DNA of 64,000 nucleotides from Thermoplasmataceae archaeon (GCA_038729425.1 JAVYSB010000003.1:137192-201191), one strand, 5' to 3'; shown: positions 43,500-52,925, numbered from the stretch's first letter. The notes: generated by a model from the sequence alone, not told the origin. A program made the numbers and translations.

Positions 43500-43716
43500 C
43501 TACAGATATTTTTTAAGATGACTTTTTGCCTCGTTAATCCATCTCTGATTGTTCTTGAGATGATATTCTGTCCAACCTAATTCATTATTGCATTTTTTGT
43601 GTAAGATGCCCAGGATGCAGCCAGCTATGTGGCTCATAACTGCCCTGCCATCTTGATGTTGCCTTTCTCAACAACCTGTCCATTTCTTCCTTATTTGGGA
43701 CTCCCTCGTTTTCCAA
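43500..43716 (-). pseudogene. Small gene of unknown family broken by one frameshift
   Basis: From a TTG at 43716, about 28 bases after a TATATAAATC box, the frame reads MENEGVPNKEEMDRLLRKA. A shift then gives the frame DGRAVMSHIAGCILGILHKK, continuing to NELGWTEYHLKNNQRW and ending KSHLKKYL at 43502. The joined product would be about 70-75 residues. It is 44 bases upstream of the methyltransferase pseudogene on the same strand, so they were probably one operon. No family recognised. Confidence 0.5.
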
Positions 43717-43891
43717 GGTAAGATAAAGATTTTCCCCCTGTTAAGATTTATATATGTATCGCCCTGTGCACAGTGACCCGTGATTTTAAGGGATAAATCC
43801 TTAAGTTTCCAGATTTACACCGTCTGGGAAATGCCTAGCATAAACATATGTATTGAGGTCAGATATTCTGTCATGGAACAGGTCAGAAATA

Positions 43892-44680
43892 ATGTATCCG
43901 CTGACTGATTTGCAGATTATATACTCAATAATTTCTGGTTTCTTGGTTGGTTTCACTCTGGGTTTAATAGGCGGTGGTGGATCAATACTTGCAATTCCAC
44001 TTCTAATATATTTTGTCGGTTTTGATCACCCTCATATGGCGATCGGTACCACTGCACTCGCTGTTGGAATCAATGCCTATCTGAATTTGATTCCCCATAC
44101 TCTTAAGAAGAATGTGAACTACAGCATCGGCACCATTTTTACCATACCCGGAATAGTAGGCGTTCTCATAGGGTCTGAACTAGGGCTTTTAACTCCTGGA
44201 ACTTATATTCTTTTCTTCTTTGGTTTCTTGATGATAGCTATCTCAGTATACATGCTCAACAGAAAAGGCGTAGAAATGTCCACTGCACAGAGATTGGATT
44301 CCATCTCCTATCCAAAGCTCGTATTTGTGGGACTTCTGGTAGGCTTTGCGTCTGGATATTTTGGCATAGGCGGCGGGTTCCTCATCGTCCCTGGTTTGCT
44401 GTTTGGCGGCGGCCTTAACATAATTCAGGCAGTGGGAACCTCTCTGATGTCTGTTGGAACATTCGGTATAGTGACGGCTATCCGTTATTCGATCGGTGGT
44501 GAATTGGATCTTCTGATCAGCGGGTTCTTCATCGCTGGAGGGGTCGTTGGAGGTTGGATGGGTGCAAGATTCGCGAGCAGGGTTCCAAAGAGAAGATTGA
44601 CCCAAATGTTTGCTGTCATCGTCCTAATAGTTGCAATCTACATAATTTACCAGAACTATACAGTAGTATTGCACTTCTGA
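43892..44680 (+). CDS. TauE/SafE-family membrane permease
   Basis: About 262 residues with seven or eight membrane segments in two repeats, each starting with a glycine-rich loop: FTLGLIGGGGSILAIPLL and FASGYFGIGGGFLIVPGL. This is the TauE/SafE (TSUP) family, which exports or imports sulfite, sulfoacetate or related organosulfur anions. I start it at ATG 43892 (MYPLTDLQ); a TTG at 43853 is in frame but adds 13 polar residues. It sits beside decayed foreign genes but is intact. The sulfur link to agl3 is only suggestive. Confidence 0.87.
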   Translation: MYPLTDLQIIYSIISGFLVGFTLGLIGGGGSILAIPLLIYFVGFDHPHMAIGTTALAVGINAYLNLIPHTLKKNVNYSIGTIFTIPGIVGVLIGSELGLLTPGTYILFFFGFLMIAISVYMLNRKGVEMSTAQRLDSISYPKLVFVGLLVGFASGYFGIGGGFLIVPGLLFGGGLNIIQAVGTSLMSVGTFGIVTAIRYSIGGELDLLISGFFIAGGVVGGWMGARFASRVPKRRLTQMFAVIVLIVAIYIIYQNYTVVLHF

Positions 44681-45067
44681 TCGGTAATTACATTACTGCA
44701 ATATGGCTTAAATTTACCTCAGTGCAACGTTGCAGGGGTTTCAATCTGTAAAGGGTATTTGCCTGCAAGTACAAGAGCCACTTCCAGATCGTTGATCCTG
44801 ATGATTATCATGGCTATACTGGAAATCCAAAAGTAAAATAATACCCTTAACGCCACTGTTTTAGATTTTGCATCTCCGGAAACCAATACTGTTCATATTT
44901 ACCTGCAAAGTTTAGGGTGTTGGACCTGAGAGAGGACACACTTTACTGAGGTCAGTAAGTTTCCTGGAGATTAGATTACCCGAAAGAACTGTCAGATCAA
45001 TTCCTGGCATGATAGAAGTGTGATCGGTTTTAAATGCAGGGTTAGATTCGCAGATTGATCAATAAGC
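44681..45067. other. 387-base intergenic region, possible short remnant
   Basis: Nothing certain. A frame of 29 codons at 44752-44841 (plus strand) ends CKYKSHFQIVDPDDYHGYTG then NPKVK and stop. It looks protein-like but has no start, so it may be the end of a lost gene. A TTTTAAATG box at about 45029-45037 probably serves the DUF2203 gene. Confidence 0.3.
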
Positions 45068-45436
45068 ATGGCTGCCGAAATCTTTTACGATCTTACAGGT
45101 GCCAGAAAAACTATGAAATGGCTTAGAGGCCAGATAACCGAGATCAGGAAGCTTCTACGCATGGGAGAGGAGGCCATGTCCTCTTATGATCTTGACTCAG
45201 CAGACACCTACACGCGGAATATGCAGGACATACTAGACCGGATCAAACGGAAGAAGATTATCGTAAGAGACCAGGCGTTCACCCTAGTTGATTTTCCAGC
45301 GCTGATCAATGATATGCCAGCCTACCTTTGCTGGAAAGAGGGAGAGGATGATGTGACATACTGGCACTATGCGGATGAGGGTTTTGCGGGAAGAAAAAAA
45401 ATAACTGGCGAAGAGAAGATCCTCAGCTATCTCTGA
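45068..45436 (+). CDS. DUF2203 family protein
   Basis: 122-residue protein matching DUF2203: an N-terminal helical region around ARKTMKWLRGQITEIRKLL, then VRDQAFTLVDFPALI, PAYLCWKEGEDDVTYWHYAD and EGFAGRKKI. The conserved Cys, Trp and His cluster near the C terminus suggests a ligand site, but no function is known. It stands alone, with a TATA-like box about 30 bases upstream. Confidence 0.82.
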   Translation: MAAEIFYDLTGARKTMKWLRGQITEIRKLLRMGEEAMSSYDLDSADTYTRNMQDILDRIKRKKIIVRDQAFTLVDFPALINDMPAYLCWKEGEDDVTYWHYADEGFAGRKKITGEEKILSYL

Positions 45437-45483
45437 CCTTTCAAGGGTTACTGGATTTAATCTTTTACAAAACCCTGGCCTGG

Positions 45484-45954
45484 TTATGTTTGGGGTGAAT
45501 TAAGATATTCTACTTTTATCTGCCAGTCTCTCTTGTTCTGTATTACTGAGGCGGTTAGGCCGGAAGATCTTATGATTGAGAGGTTCCTTTCGGCTTCAGC
45601 CTCGGACTGACAGTGAATGAAGAGTGAGTCAAAACCTAGTTCCGGCATTTCTGACTGGTTTCCGAGTATAGCTCGTATCCTGTCTAGGGATTCTATGAAA
45701 CTCCTCTCGTCCACATGCATTTTCCCTTCCCTTATTCGGTCTATACCTCTTTCCCTCAGGCTCTTATAGATGAGACTGTTGATCTTCCCGGAGATCTGTC
45801 TTCCGGACGGTGTGGTAAAACCAGTTGCTGACATGAATGCACCAAATATAAGGGCAACTCCGCCAACGATAAAAGAGCGTGCGAGAACTGCGTACACACC
45901 GATAGCCAGTGCGGCTATGCCCAGTGCCGTTCTATACAAATGCACATCGACCAT
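45484..45954 (-). CDS. Membrane protein with soluble C-terminal domain, unknown
   Basis: 156 residues: two close membrane segments (about 8-25 and 29-48), then a cytoplasmic domain of about 100 residues with SLRERGIDRIREGKMHVDER and a C-terminal part like LFIHCQSEAEAERNLSIIRS. No family recognised. Start ATG 45952-45954; it is followed upstream by the GNAT gene on the same strand at a 39-base distance. Confidence 0.6.
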   Translation of the reverse strand: MVDVHLYRTALGIAALAIGVYAVLARSFIVGGVALIFGAFMSATGFTTPSGRQISGKINSLIYKSLRERGIDRIREGKMHVDERSFIESLDRIRAILGNQSEMPELGFDSLFIHCQSEAEAERNLSIIRSSGLTASVIQNKRDWQIKVEYLNSPQT

Positions 45955-45993
45955 AAATAGAACCTGTCTAAAAGCTTTATGAATGTGAGTCTT

Positions 45994-46509
45994 TTAACCA
46001 ATCCAGTAGCTCATAAGGACATCATCGACATAATTCCCGTCTATTATGAACTGCTTCTCCTTGTTTCCTTCGACGATGAAGCCTATTTTTTTATAGACCT
46101 CTATTGCCCTTGTATTAGTTGAGAACACCTCAAGCCAAATTTTCTCTATCCCCTTAGACTTTGCCCATTCTACTGCACTTTTTATCAATCTTGTACCGTG
46201 CCCCATTGACCTGTGGTTTTTCTTTATGGCTATTCCCAGGGAGGCCGTATGGTGGTTTTTCTTGAACATGCCTCTTTGGAGAGTCAGGACGCCCACGATC
46301 TCTGGTCCATACTCAAGAACCAGCGTAAGGTCCTCAATGTTCCTGAGCCTGTCCTGCTCGCCCCTTTCAGTGAGCAGATAATATTCACTGACCAAGAATG
46401 TGTGCTCATCCATTACAGACTGCATGCATTCAATTATCCCCTTTGCATCCGATATCCTTGCTTCTCTTATTGCATATTCCTGTGGATCGATTGATTTCTT
46501 CCTAAGCAT
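45994..46509 (-). CDS. GNAT-family acetyltransferase
   Basis: 171-residue acetyl-CoA-dependent N-acetyltransferase. The acetyl-CoA loop is NHRSMGHGTRLIKSAVEWAK (R/Q-x-x-G-x-G/A pattern), followed by IWLEVFSTNTRAIEVYKKIG and FIVEGNKEKQF. The pattern resembles archaeal and bacterial YhhY/RimL-like enzymes; the acceptor could be a small amine or a protein N terminus. It is the middle gene of three small minus-strand genes. Confidence 0.87.
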   Translation of the reverse strand: MLRKKSIDPQEYAIREARISDAKGIIECMQSVMDEHTFLVSEYYLLTERGEQDRLRNIEDLTLVLEYGPEIVGVLTLQRGMFKKNHHTASLGIAIKKNHRSMGHGTRLIKSAVEWAKSKGIEKIWLEVFSTNTRAIEVYKKIGFIVEGNKEKQFIIDGNYVDDVLMSYWIG

Positions 46510-46527
46510 CTTACAACACTGACAGCC

Positions 46528-46857
46528 CTATTTTTTAGACAGCATGTTCTTCAGAGTCTGGTGCAGGTTGTTTATCTCCCCCACAACTTCTTCAGATTCG
46601 GCTAAAACGCGTTCTTTGTTTCCCACGAATTCAGGAGATATTATGGCTCCTTCCTTAGATGCGAGAATTATGTTGTCATGCTCAAGCATTCTGAGGCTGT
46701 ACCGGATCTTATGTCTTGGTATGCCCGTTTCCTGTGAGATCTTTATGATGCCCTGAGGTTGTTCCTTAAGAAGATTCTCGATAATTGATATGTGTCTTCG
46801 CAGGTTTTGTATGTCTCTTCTGATTTCCCTGAAAATTGACTGGCCTTCCTCGACCAT
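46528..46857 (-). CDS. Winged-helix DNA-binding protein, small
   Basis: 109 residues. A coiled-coil-like N terminus (about 1-30) is followed by a winged helix (about 30-75): GIIKISQETGIPRHKIRYSL with the recognition helix, then RMLEHDNIILASKEGAIISP as wing. A C-terminal helix (EEVVGEINNLHQTLKNML) may dimerise. It is a probable archaeal transcription regulator. AAGGGAC just before the ATG may be a ribosome-binding site. It is 18 bases upstream of the GNAT gene. Confidence 0.65.
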   Translation of the reverse strand: MVEEGQSIFREIRRDIQNLRRHISIIENLLKEQPQGIIKISQETGIPRHKIRYSLRMLEHDNIILASKEGAIISPEFVGNKERVLAESEEVVGEINNLHQTLKNMLSKK

Positions 46858-46953
46858 GTCCCTTCAGTTTAAGATGGAATATTAAGATATTGCCTCACCA
46901 TTTGTCCTTCCATTGCCGTTCATTTAAGGGCTTACTTGTACTGTGAATACTGT

Positions 46954-47175
46954 CTACGGATAAATCTTCTTTTCCCCGTCAAAAATTTCAATTTCACCAG
47001 CAGTCCCAACAAGCTCCCTTATTTTGGAATCCCGCTGGGAAATGTATTCATCGAACCTTTCAGGGTGCTTTGACTGGGCTTTAATCTTAAGTGCATTTGA
47101 TCTGAGTGATGCCTGCAGTTTTATCTCAAACTTCTTCCTTTCTTCAAAAATGGTCAGATTAATGGTCTTCACCAT
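46954..47175 (-). CDS. Small hypothetical protein, 73 residues
   Basis: Charged protein with the start MVKTINLTIFEERKKFEIKL and end AGEIEIFDGEKKIYP. The composition looks coding (Lys/Glu-rich, no runs), and the frame lies alone in the gap between the winged-helix gene and rtcB. No family recognised; function unknown. Confidence 0.45.
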   Translation of the reverse strand: MVKTINLTIFEERKKFEIKLQASLRSNALKIKAQSKHPERFDEYISQRDSKIRELVGTAGEIEIFDGEKKIYP

Positions 47176-47258
47176 CGGAGAATTGATTCCGGTTCACTTA
47201 ATAAAAGTTTTCCGAAAACACCAAATGGTTATTTGAAACGTAACCATGGTCCAGCGTT

Positions 47259-48707
47259 ATGCAGATCGACCTGGTCAAGGAAAACGAATTCACTTACAAG
47301 ATACCTGTGCAGAAGGAAAGAGGCATGAGGGTACCCGGTATAATTTATTCAACTGAAAAAATGATGGACACAATGAGGGATGATCCCTCACTGGCGCAGG
47401 TCATGAATGTTGCTACACTTCCCGGCATCGTCAAGGCTTCAATTGCAATGCCCGACATTCATCTGGGTTACGGTTTTCCCATTGGCGGGATCGCTGCGTT
47501 CGACAGTGAGACGGGCATCGTTTCTCCTGGAGGCGTGGGATATGATATCAACTGCGGTGTCTCGCTGATGAAGATAAACGTATCATATGGAGAAATTTCT
47601 CTGAAAATGAAGGAAGTTGTTGATGCCGTGTTTCAGGCCGTGCCTTCGGGCATGGGATCAAATTCCAGGATAAGGATAGGCAAAAGCGAAATGGATGACA
47701 TATTGCAAACTGGGCTGAAGTGGGCGCTGGAAAAGGGATATGCAACTTCAGAAGATATTGAATCCACCGAGGAAAACGGAACAATGGAAGGATCTGATCC
47801 TGCGGACGTTTCAAGCGAGGCAAGATCTAGAGGGATGAAACAAATTGGAACTCTAGGAGCAGGGAATCATTTCCTCGAAATTCAGAGAGTACAAGAAATC
47901 TTTGACGGAAGTGTCGCATCCTCATTCGGTATAGAGTCCGAGGGCCAGATAACTGTTATGGTGCATACAGGGTCAAGGGGCCTCGGCCATCAGGTTGCCA
48001 CTGATTACCTTAAGAGACTGAACGAAAGTGTTCCTGGTCGGGTGATATGTCAACATGACAGGCAGCTCATTTCGGCAGAGATCAACTCAAGAATTGGCCA
48101 ACAGTATCTCTCGGCGATGAAGGGAGCAGCGAATTTCGCTTTCGTAAACCGCCAGATCATACTTAGCAGGGTCAGGGAGGTCTTTGCGAAGGTTCTCGGA
48201 AGACCGGAGGATGATCTGCAAATGAAGCTTGTATATGGGCTCGCGCATAATATAGCAAAGGTCGAAAAACACACAGTAGACGGAGAAAAGATGATTCTCA
48301 TGGTTCATCGGAAGGGTGCCACCAGAGCTTTTCCCGCTGGCGCTCCTGGCGTTGGCGCCAGATTCATGAAAACCGGTCACCCCGTTCTTGTACCGGGGGA
48401 CATGGGAAGCGCCTCGTACGTGATGGTTGGAGCAAAGAAATCACTCGACGCAAGCTTCGGATCATCCTGCCATGGCGCAGGTAGGCTATTGAGCAGACAG
48501 AAATCCCTGAGGAATTTCAGCGATACATATGTGCAGGGAAAACTGTCCGCGGCCGGCGTCATCGTTAAGTCAGCCTCCAGGAGGGTACTCATTGAGGAAG
48601 CCCCGGGAAGCTACAAGAACATAGATGAGGTAGTATCGGGTGTTGTCGGAGCTGGCCTCGCAGAAAGAGTGTCGAGGCATGTTCCGGTCGGTGTGGTGAA
48701 GGGATGA
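47259..48707 (+). CDS. rtcB: RNA-splicing ligase RtcB
   Basis: Joins 2',3'-cyclic phosphate or 3'-phosphate RNA ends to 5'-OH ends with GTP and Mn2+, as in tRNA exon ligation. The 482-residue protein has the metal-site GGVGYDINCGVSLM (cysteine) and GAGNHFLEIQ, HTGSRGLGHQ, and the guanylylation site SSCHGAGRLLSR. No intein interrupts it, unlike many archaeal rtcB genes. Its last bases overlap the amidohydrolase start (ATGA), so the two are translated together. Confidence 0.97.
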   Translation: MQIDLVKENEFTYKIPVQKERGMRVPGIIYSTEKMMDTMRDDPSLAQVMNVATLPGIVKASIAMPDIHLGYGFPIGGIAAFDSETGIVSPGGVGYDINCGVSLMKINVSYGEISLKMKEVVDAVFQAVPSGMGSNSRIRIGKSEMDDILQTGLKWALEKGYATSEDIESTEENGTMEGSDPADVSSEARSRGMKQIGTLGAGNHFLEIQRVQEIFDGSVASSFGIESEGQITVMVHTGSRGLGHQVATDYLKRLNESVPGRVICQHDRQLISAEINSRIGQQYLSAMKGAANFAFVNRQIILSRVREVFAKVLGRPEDDLQMKLVYGLAHNIAKVEKHTVDGEKMILMVHRKGATRAFPAGAPGVGARFMKTGHPVLVPGDMGSASYVMVGAKKSLDASFGSSCHGAGRLLSRQKSLRNFSDTYVQGKLSAAGVIVKSASRRVLIEEAPGSYKNIDEVVSGVVGAGLAERVSRHVPVGVVKG

Positions 48708-49738
48708 CTGTCAGGAATGCTAAAACTATCTCTGGAAACATATTCTGGGAAGGGGAATTCCGGAATGGAACGATTATAGCTGACGGGGGCAGGCTGGTAT
48801 TTGAGGAGGGAGAATCTGCCGAACATAACACCATTCTTCCTGCCCCAGTGAATGCACACACCCACATTGGAGATTCATTTATAACTCGCGAACCGACAGG
48901 AACACTTGCTTCCATAGTCGGACCCGGTGGGTTCAAGGAAAACGAACTTGGAAGAGCCAGTTCTGGTACAATTGCTGCAGGTATGCGCCGTACCATTGAC
49001 TACCTGAAAAGGATCTGTTCCCCGGTGATCATAGATTTCAGGGAATCGGGGGCAAGCGGTGTGATGGCAATGAGAAGCGCACTCACAGATTCCGTAATGC
49101 CAATAATCCTTTCCAGAGGTTCAAGCAGTGAAGAGTTGATCTCTTCAATCAGGATTTCAGATGGTATTGGCATAAGTTCCGAGAAGGATCTTGACCATTC
49201 CCTCATAAACCAAGCCTCAAAAATTGCCAAGGACAACGGCAAAATATTTGCCATCCATGTGAGCGAAGTCGAGAGGGAAAACATGGACTATGTCATATCC
49301 TTACAACCAGATTTTGTTGTTCATGGCATCAATGCATCAATAGAAGATCTTGAAAGTCTGGCCGATAGGAAAATTCCCTTGGCCATAACACCTCGGTCCA
49401 ATTATTTTTATGGAATGCGCCCAGATTATTCACTTATGACAGACAGCGGCATTGAAATGATGCTTGGAACAGATAATGCCATGATAACTGCACCTGATAT
49501 CTACGCTGAGATGGATTTTCTCTATCGGATCCAGAAAAGCGTCAACAGAATCTCTCCTGATGACATAATTAATATGGTATTCATGAACCCATACAAGCGC
49601 CTTGAAAGGTATCTGTCTGAGCAGTCGCGGTTATTCCTGCAGTTCCCCCATGTAAGAATATCAAGTTATGAAATAGTTACGAGAGCAAGCCAGTTTGAGA
49701 AGAAATTAGTCAGGATATCGGACGTTACTCACTCATAA
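48704..49738 (+). CDS. Amidohydrolase-superfamily metal hydrolase
   Basis: 344-residue metal-dependent hydrolase of the cytosine deaminase/chlorohydrolase type. Metal ligands: HxH in NAHTHIGDSF, FAIHVSEVE, VVHGINAS and GTDNAM (Asp). Short beta segments at both ends form the usual composite domain. Substrate unknown; a deaminase of a nucleoside or purine compound is typical. The four-base overlap with rtcB (ATGA) is the only hint of context, and might mean an RNA- or nucleotide-repair role. Confidence 0.85.
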   Translation: MTVRNAKTISGNIFWEGEFRNGTIIADGGRLVFEEGESAEHNTILPAPVNAHTHIGDSFITREPTGTLASIVGPGGFKENELGRASSGTIAAGMRRTIDYLKRICSPVIIDFRESGASGVMAMRSALTDSVMPIILSRGSSSEELISSIRISDGIGISSEKDLDHSLINQASKIAKDNGKIFAIHVSEVERENMDYVISLQPDFVVHGINASIEDLESLADRKIPLAITPRSNYFYGMRPDYSLMTDSGIEMMLGTDNAMITAPDIYAEMDFLYRIQKSVNRISPDDIINMVFMNPYKRLERYLSEQSRLFLQFPHVRISSYEIVTRASQFEKKLVRISDVTHS

Positions 49739-49862
49739 CCTGTTCAGCTTCCACTTTTAAGCTAACATATATTTCCGGTAATATCCTGACCAGTCTCATT
49801 AACAAATAAAAAACTGGTATAGCGGTGATTCTGCAGGAATGAATTTCCTGTCTGACACAAAC

Positions 49863-49906
49863 TTTTATAAGAAAAAATTTCCTTAGCCCTTACCGCAAGA
49901 GGAAGA
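49863..49906 (+). promoter_or_regulatory. Promoter and ribosome-binding site of the large surface protein
   Basis: TTTTATAA (49863-49870) is a strong TATA box. A leader of about 20 bases carries AAGAGGAAG (about 49898-49906), a Shine-Dalgarno-like site before the GTG at 49912. This fits a highly expressed gene. Confidence 0.55.
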
Positions 49907-49911
49907 TTAGA

Positions 49912-52872
49912 GTGAAAAAGATTCAGGTACTAGCTGTATTCGTAGCAATTGCAATGATTGGAAGTGCTTTCCTGGCCATGGGTTCGGCCGGTGCAACCAG
50001 TCCACAGACAGGTTCTCTCAGTTTCAGGATATTGTTTGTCGGCGGTGGAAACTCCGCGCCCGCGAACTCAAGCACTGTTGTAATGCTTGAGACCCCAGAT
50101 GGGCACGTGCTATCAACACAGTATGGACCAACAGTAACGTTCAGCTCCCTGTATTATGGGAATTATTCGGTGGTGGTTCCGGCACAGTACCTCCCAGGTT
50201 TCTATGGAGCTCCGGTAGTGTTAAACCAATCTTACTACCCAGTTGCGCTTGATTCCAGCACCAACGGAAAAGCATTTACAGACACCCTATATGTTTCTCC
50301 AACGTATAAGGTGAATGTCTCCGTGAGCAATATTGCCTCCGGGAGCGCTTCCATTTCGTTCAGGAGTGTTCAGGGGTTCGCTTTCAAGAGCGTCTCCGTT
50401 ACCGAGACAAATAATTACACTTTTGTCTATCTTCCGTCGCAATATTATGCCGTGTTAGGCTATAATGGAGCTACGTACGCGTTTCAGGAATTCAATGTTG
50501 GCCCCAGTGTCAAGCTCGATCTTCGATCGGGATCTCCGGTTTCCGGTTTTGTTTCCACCACAAATGGTGCAACTCTTTCACCGGTTGATGTAACTGTAAT
50601 TAACGGGGCATACCACAATTACACCGTGTCCACATTCCCAGGAAGTACCTTCTCCGTTTACGAACCAAGCTGGTCTGGATATACACTGCTGGTAAGTTCA
50701 CCTGGCTACAATGTCAGCAGCTATAGCGGATCAATGCTTACTTCAGGTAAAGTCCTCGATGTCATACTCCAACCTTCCAACAGCACCGTAACTTACAATT
50801 ACAACCTGAGCCACAACCTGCAGTATCTTAACCTTACTGTAAAATACAGCATAACAAATGATACTACGATTCCCCAGTTTGCAAACGCCAGTGTCGGTTC
50901 TCTGTACTGGCAGCTTCTGCTTGATAAGGCCAGCTCAAGCAACATTGACAGATACGTTAACTCCACAATTGTCAATTATACTGCAAACACCTTCCTTGTG
51001 AATGGGGTATATTATTACATTTCGTCTCCACTAACCTTGTCTAAAGCTGTCCAGACCTTTAACGCGGGAAGCCCCCCGACCAATGGTTTCACAGCTGAGC
51101 TAACGGCACAGTACAAAAACATTAGCTCGATAAAGACCTCGATTTATAACGGCGCATTCAACATCAATGTTTACGCCATCGGTTCCCAGTATCAATATGG
51201 AAAGCTAGGTTACCAGTATAACATCACATATAACAATACGGGCATCGCCCTCAATTCATCTTCCTCCAGCAATGTCAGGCTCTCCAATAGCCCAATTATC
51301 ATTCCGGCGCAGTCCTCCAGTGGCTTAGTCACCCTGACTCTGCAGCCCGTAAAAAATGCAACGGTTACAAACTCCCTGATACAGTTTCAGATAGCTGGAA
51401 AAATTGTAAACAATATATTGAACTCATCACAAGGCAATACTGTATTTGCTTCCCCTATCAATTCCCCTGTGACCATGAACGTTTCCAACGCTTTCTATAA
51501 CCCAGTCACCGGGCGCGATGATTACCAGAATGCAATTTTCAATTGGGCGGTTGTTAATGCCACAGGCAAAACAACCAATACAAGTTCCAACATAATAACT
51601 AAATTTGCCAATGGAAATAACACCATCTACCTTAACTGGACAAGTGGCTCTGGGGCACATGGAAGCACGATGTTCTATGTCTACGGATCCTCTGGCAAAC
51701 CCACTGTGGTTTACAATATAACCTCACAGGGAAAGACCATTGAAAATAATACGGCATCATCGTCGCCAGTCAAAATATTTGTGAACCAGACACAGACCAC
51801 AGACTACTCTTCCTATTACTCACATCTCAATTTAACCGCGGGAGGCAGAACATATCAGGTCCCACTCAGCTTCAACTGGTCATTCCCGACGTCTGTAAGC
51901 CTTTCTGCCAATACAAGCTATGTGTTCCAGAAGCCCAACCTCACTCAGGGATACCAGTACATTTACCTTAACGTATCCTCTGTTTCTGGGAATGCTTCCA
52001 TAGTGTTCGTAGTGACAGTTAACGATACGACTCCACCGGTACCTGTTGTAACAATAAAAAACCCTAAGGGGCAGGTTGTGAACAGCCCAATAGCAGGACA
52101 GAATATCACTCTTTCTGCGGCGTCTTCCTATGATCCATACTACAATTCCACATACTTCTCCAACCATCCCAGCCAGAGCCTCAACTATACGTGGAAAATA
52201 GAGAGTGCCAGTGGCACTGTACTTTCCCCGTCATCCACAACTTATACAAGCCTTTATGGCAACAGCCATTCAATGACCTGGAACGTTCAGTTTAACAACG
52301 TCAGCAGTGTTCGCATAGTCCTGTCAGTCAAGAATCCGTCACAGATATCCGGAGTGTCAAATCAGACCTACTCAATGGTTATCGACTCCCCGTACATCAC
52401 GGTAAACAACATATATCAATTATCCGGCCTTCAGCAGGGCATCTCACACACCATATACGTGAACTTCACGAACACAGGTACAGTGACGGCTAATAACGTC
52501 ACCATTGTAGTAACCGTGGGTGGATCTCAGGTGGCAAGCAAAACGTTCACATACCTGAACCTGACCCCAGGATCTTCCGCCAATGAAAGTCTGTCCTGGA
52601 CTCCGAGTTCCTCTGGTTCATTCCAGATTGTTGCGGCTGGCCATGCAAACGGAGAGCCCAGCTTCATGACCTCCCTCGGAGAGATGACAGTGTCCGCATC
52701 CATAGCCACTTCTCCATACACTACGCCGCTTATAATAGTCGGAGTTATTGCTGTCATCGTAGTAGTAGGGTTCGTGTATTACAGGATATCCTCAAGGGGA
52801 AGCAGAACCACGGCGATAAAGAAGAGAGAAGATCAGAAAAAGCCGCCTCAACCCCCAGAGAAGAAGAAATAA
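49912..52872 (+). CDS. Large surface protein, S-layer-like
   Basis: 986 residues. A cleavable signal peptide (about 1-29, ending GSAGATS) precedes a long outside region rich in Ser, Thr, Asn, Tyr and Gly with dozens of N-x-S/T sequons. A PKD-like domain lies around 690-790 (TPPVPVVTIKNPKG then SYDPYYNST), followed by a CARDB-like domain about 820-920 (VNFTNTGTVTANNVTIVV). One membrane segment (about 942-963) and a basic proline-rich tail QKKPPQPPEKKK end it. The layout is that of a membrane-anchored S-layer glycoprotein or a large adhesin. Start GTG 49912 is supported by the promoter and ribosome-binding site. Confidence 0.82.
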   Translation: MKKIQVLAVFVAIAMIGSAFLAMGSAGATSPQTGSLSFRILFVGGGNSAPANSSTVVMLETPDGHVLSTQYGPTVTFSSLYYGNYSVVVPAQYLPGFYGAPVVLNQSYYPVALDSSTNGKAFTDTLYVSPTYKVNVSVSNIASGSASISFRSVQGFAFKSVSVTETNNYTFVYLPSQYYAVLGYNGATYAFQEFNVGPSVKLDLRSGSPVSGFVSTTNGATLSPVDVTVINGAYHNYTVSTFPGSTFSVYEPSWSGYTLLVSSPGYNVSSYSGSMLTSGKVLDVILQPSNSTVTYNYNLSHNLQYLNLTVKYSITNDTTIPQFANASVGSLYWQLLLDKASSSNIDRYVNSTIVNYTANTFLVNGVYYYISSPLTLSKAVQTFNAGSPPTNGFTAELTAQYKNISSIKTSIYNGAFNINVYAIGSQYQYGKLGYQYNITYNNTGIALNSSSSSNVRLSNSPIIIPAQSSSGLVTLTLQPVKNATVTNSLIQFQIAGKIVNNILNSSQGNTVFASPINSPVTMNVSNAFYNPVTGRDDYQNAIFNWAVVNATGKTTNTSSNIITKFANGNNTIYLNWTSGSGAHGSTMFYVYGSSGKPTVVYNITSQGKTIENNTASSSPVKIFVNQTQTTDYSSYYSHLNLTAGGRTYQVPLSFNWSFPTSVSLSANTSYVFQKPNLTQGYQYIYLNVSSVSGNASIVFVVTVNDTTPPVPVVTIKNPKGQVVNSPIAGQNITLSAASSYDPYYNSTYFSNHPSQSLNYTWKIESASGTVLSPSSTTYTSLYGNSHSMTWNVQFNNVSSVRIVLSVKNPSQISGVSNQTYSMVIDSPYITVNNIYQLSGLQQGISHTIYVNFTNTGTVTANNVTIVVTVGGSQVASKTFTYLNLTPGSSANESLSWTPSSSGSFQIVAAGHANGEPSFMTSLGEMTVSASIATSPYTTPLIIVGVIAVIVVVGFVYYRISSRGSRTTAIKKREDQKKPPQPPEKKK

Positions 52873-52893
52873 AATTAGTACACTACCAACATT

Positions 52894-52904
52894 CTTTTTT
52901 TTTG
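52894..52904 (+). terminator. T-tract terminator after the surface-protein gene
   Basis: TTTTTTTTTG begins 21 bases after the stop codon, in the narrow gap before the convergent argS. Confidence 0.6.
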
Positions 52905-52925
52905 TTTGAGGGTTTTGATATATAT

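Noticed and set aside
42318-43850. CRISPR array or att duplication downstream of tRNA-Ile
   Set aside because: No regularly spaced repeats and no copy of the tRNA 3' end were found by eye.
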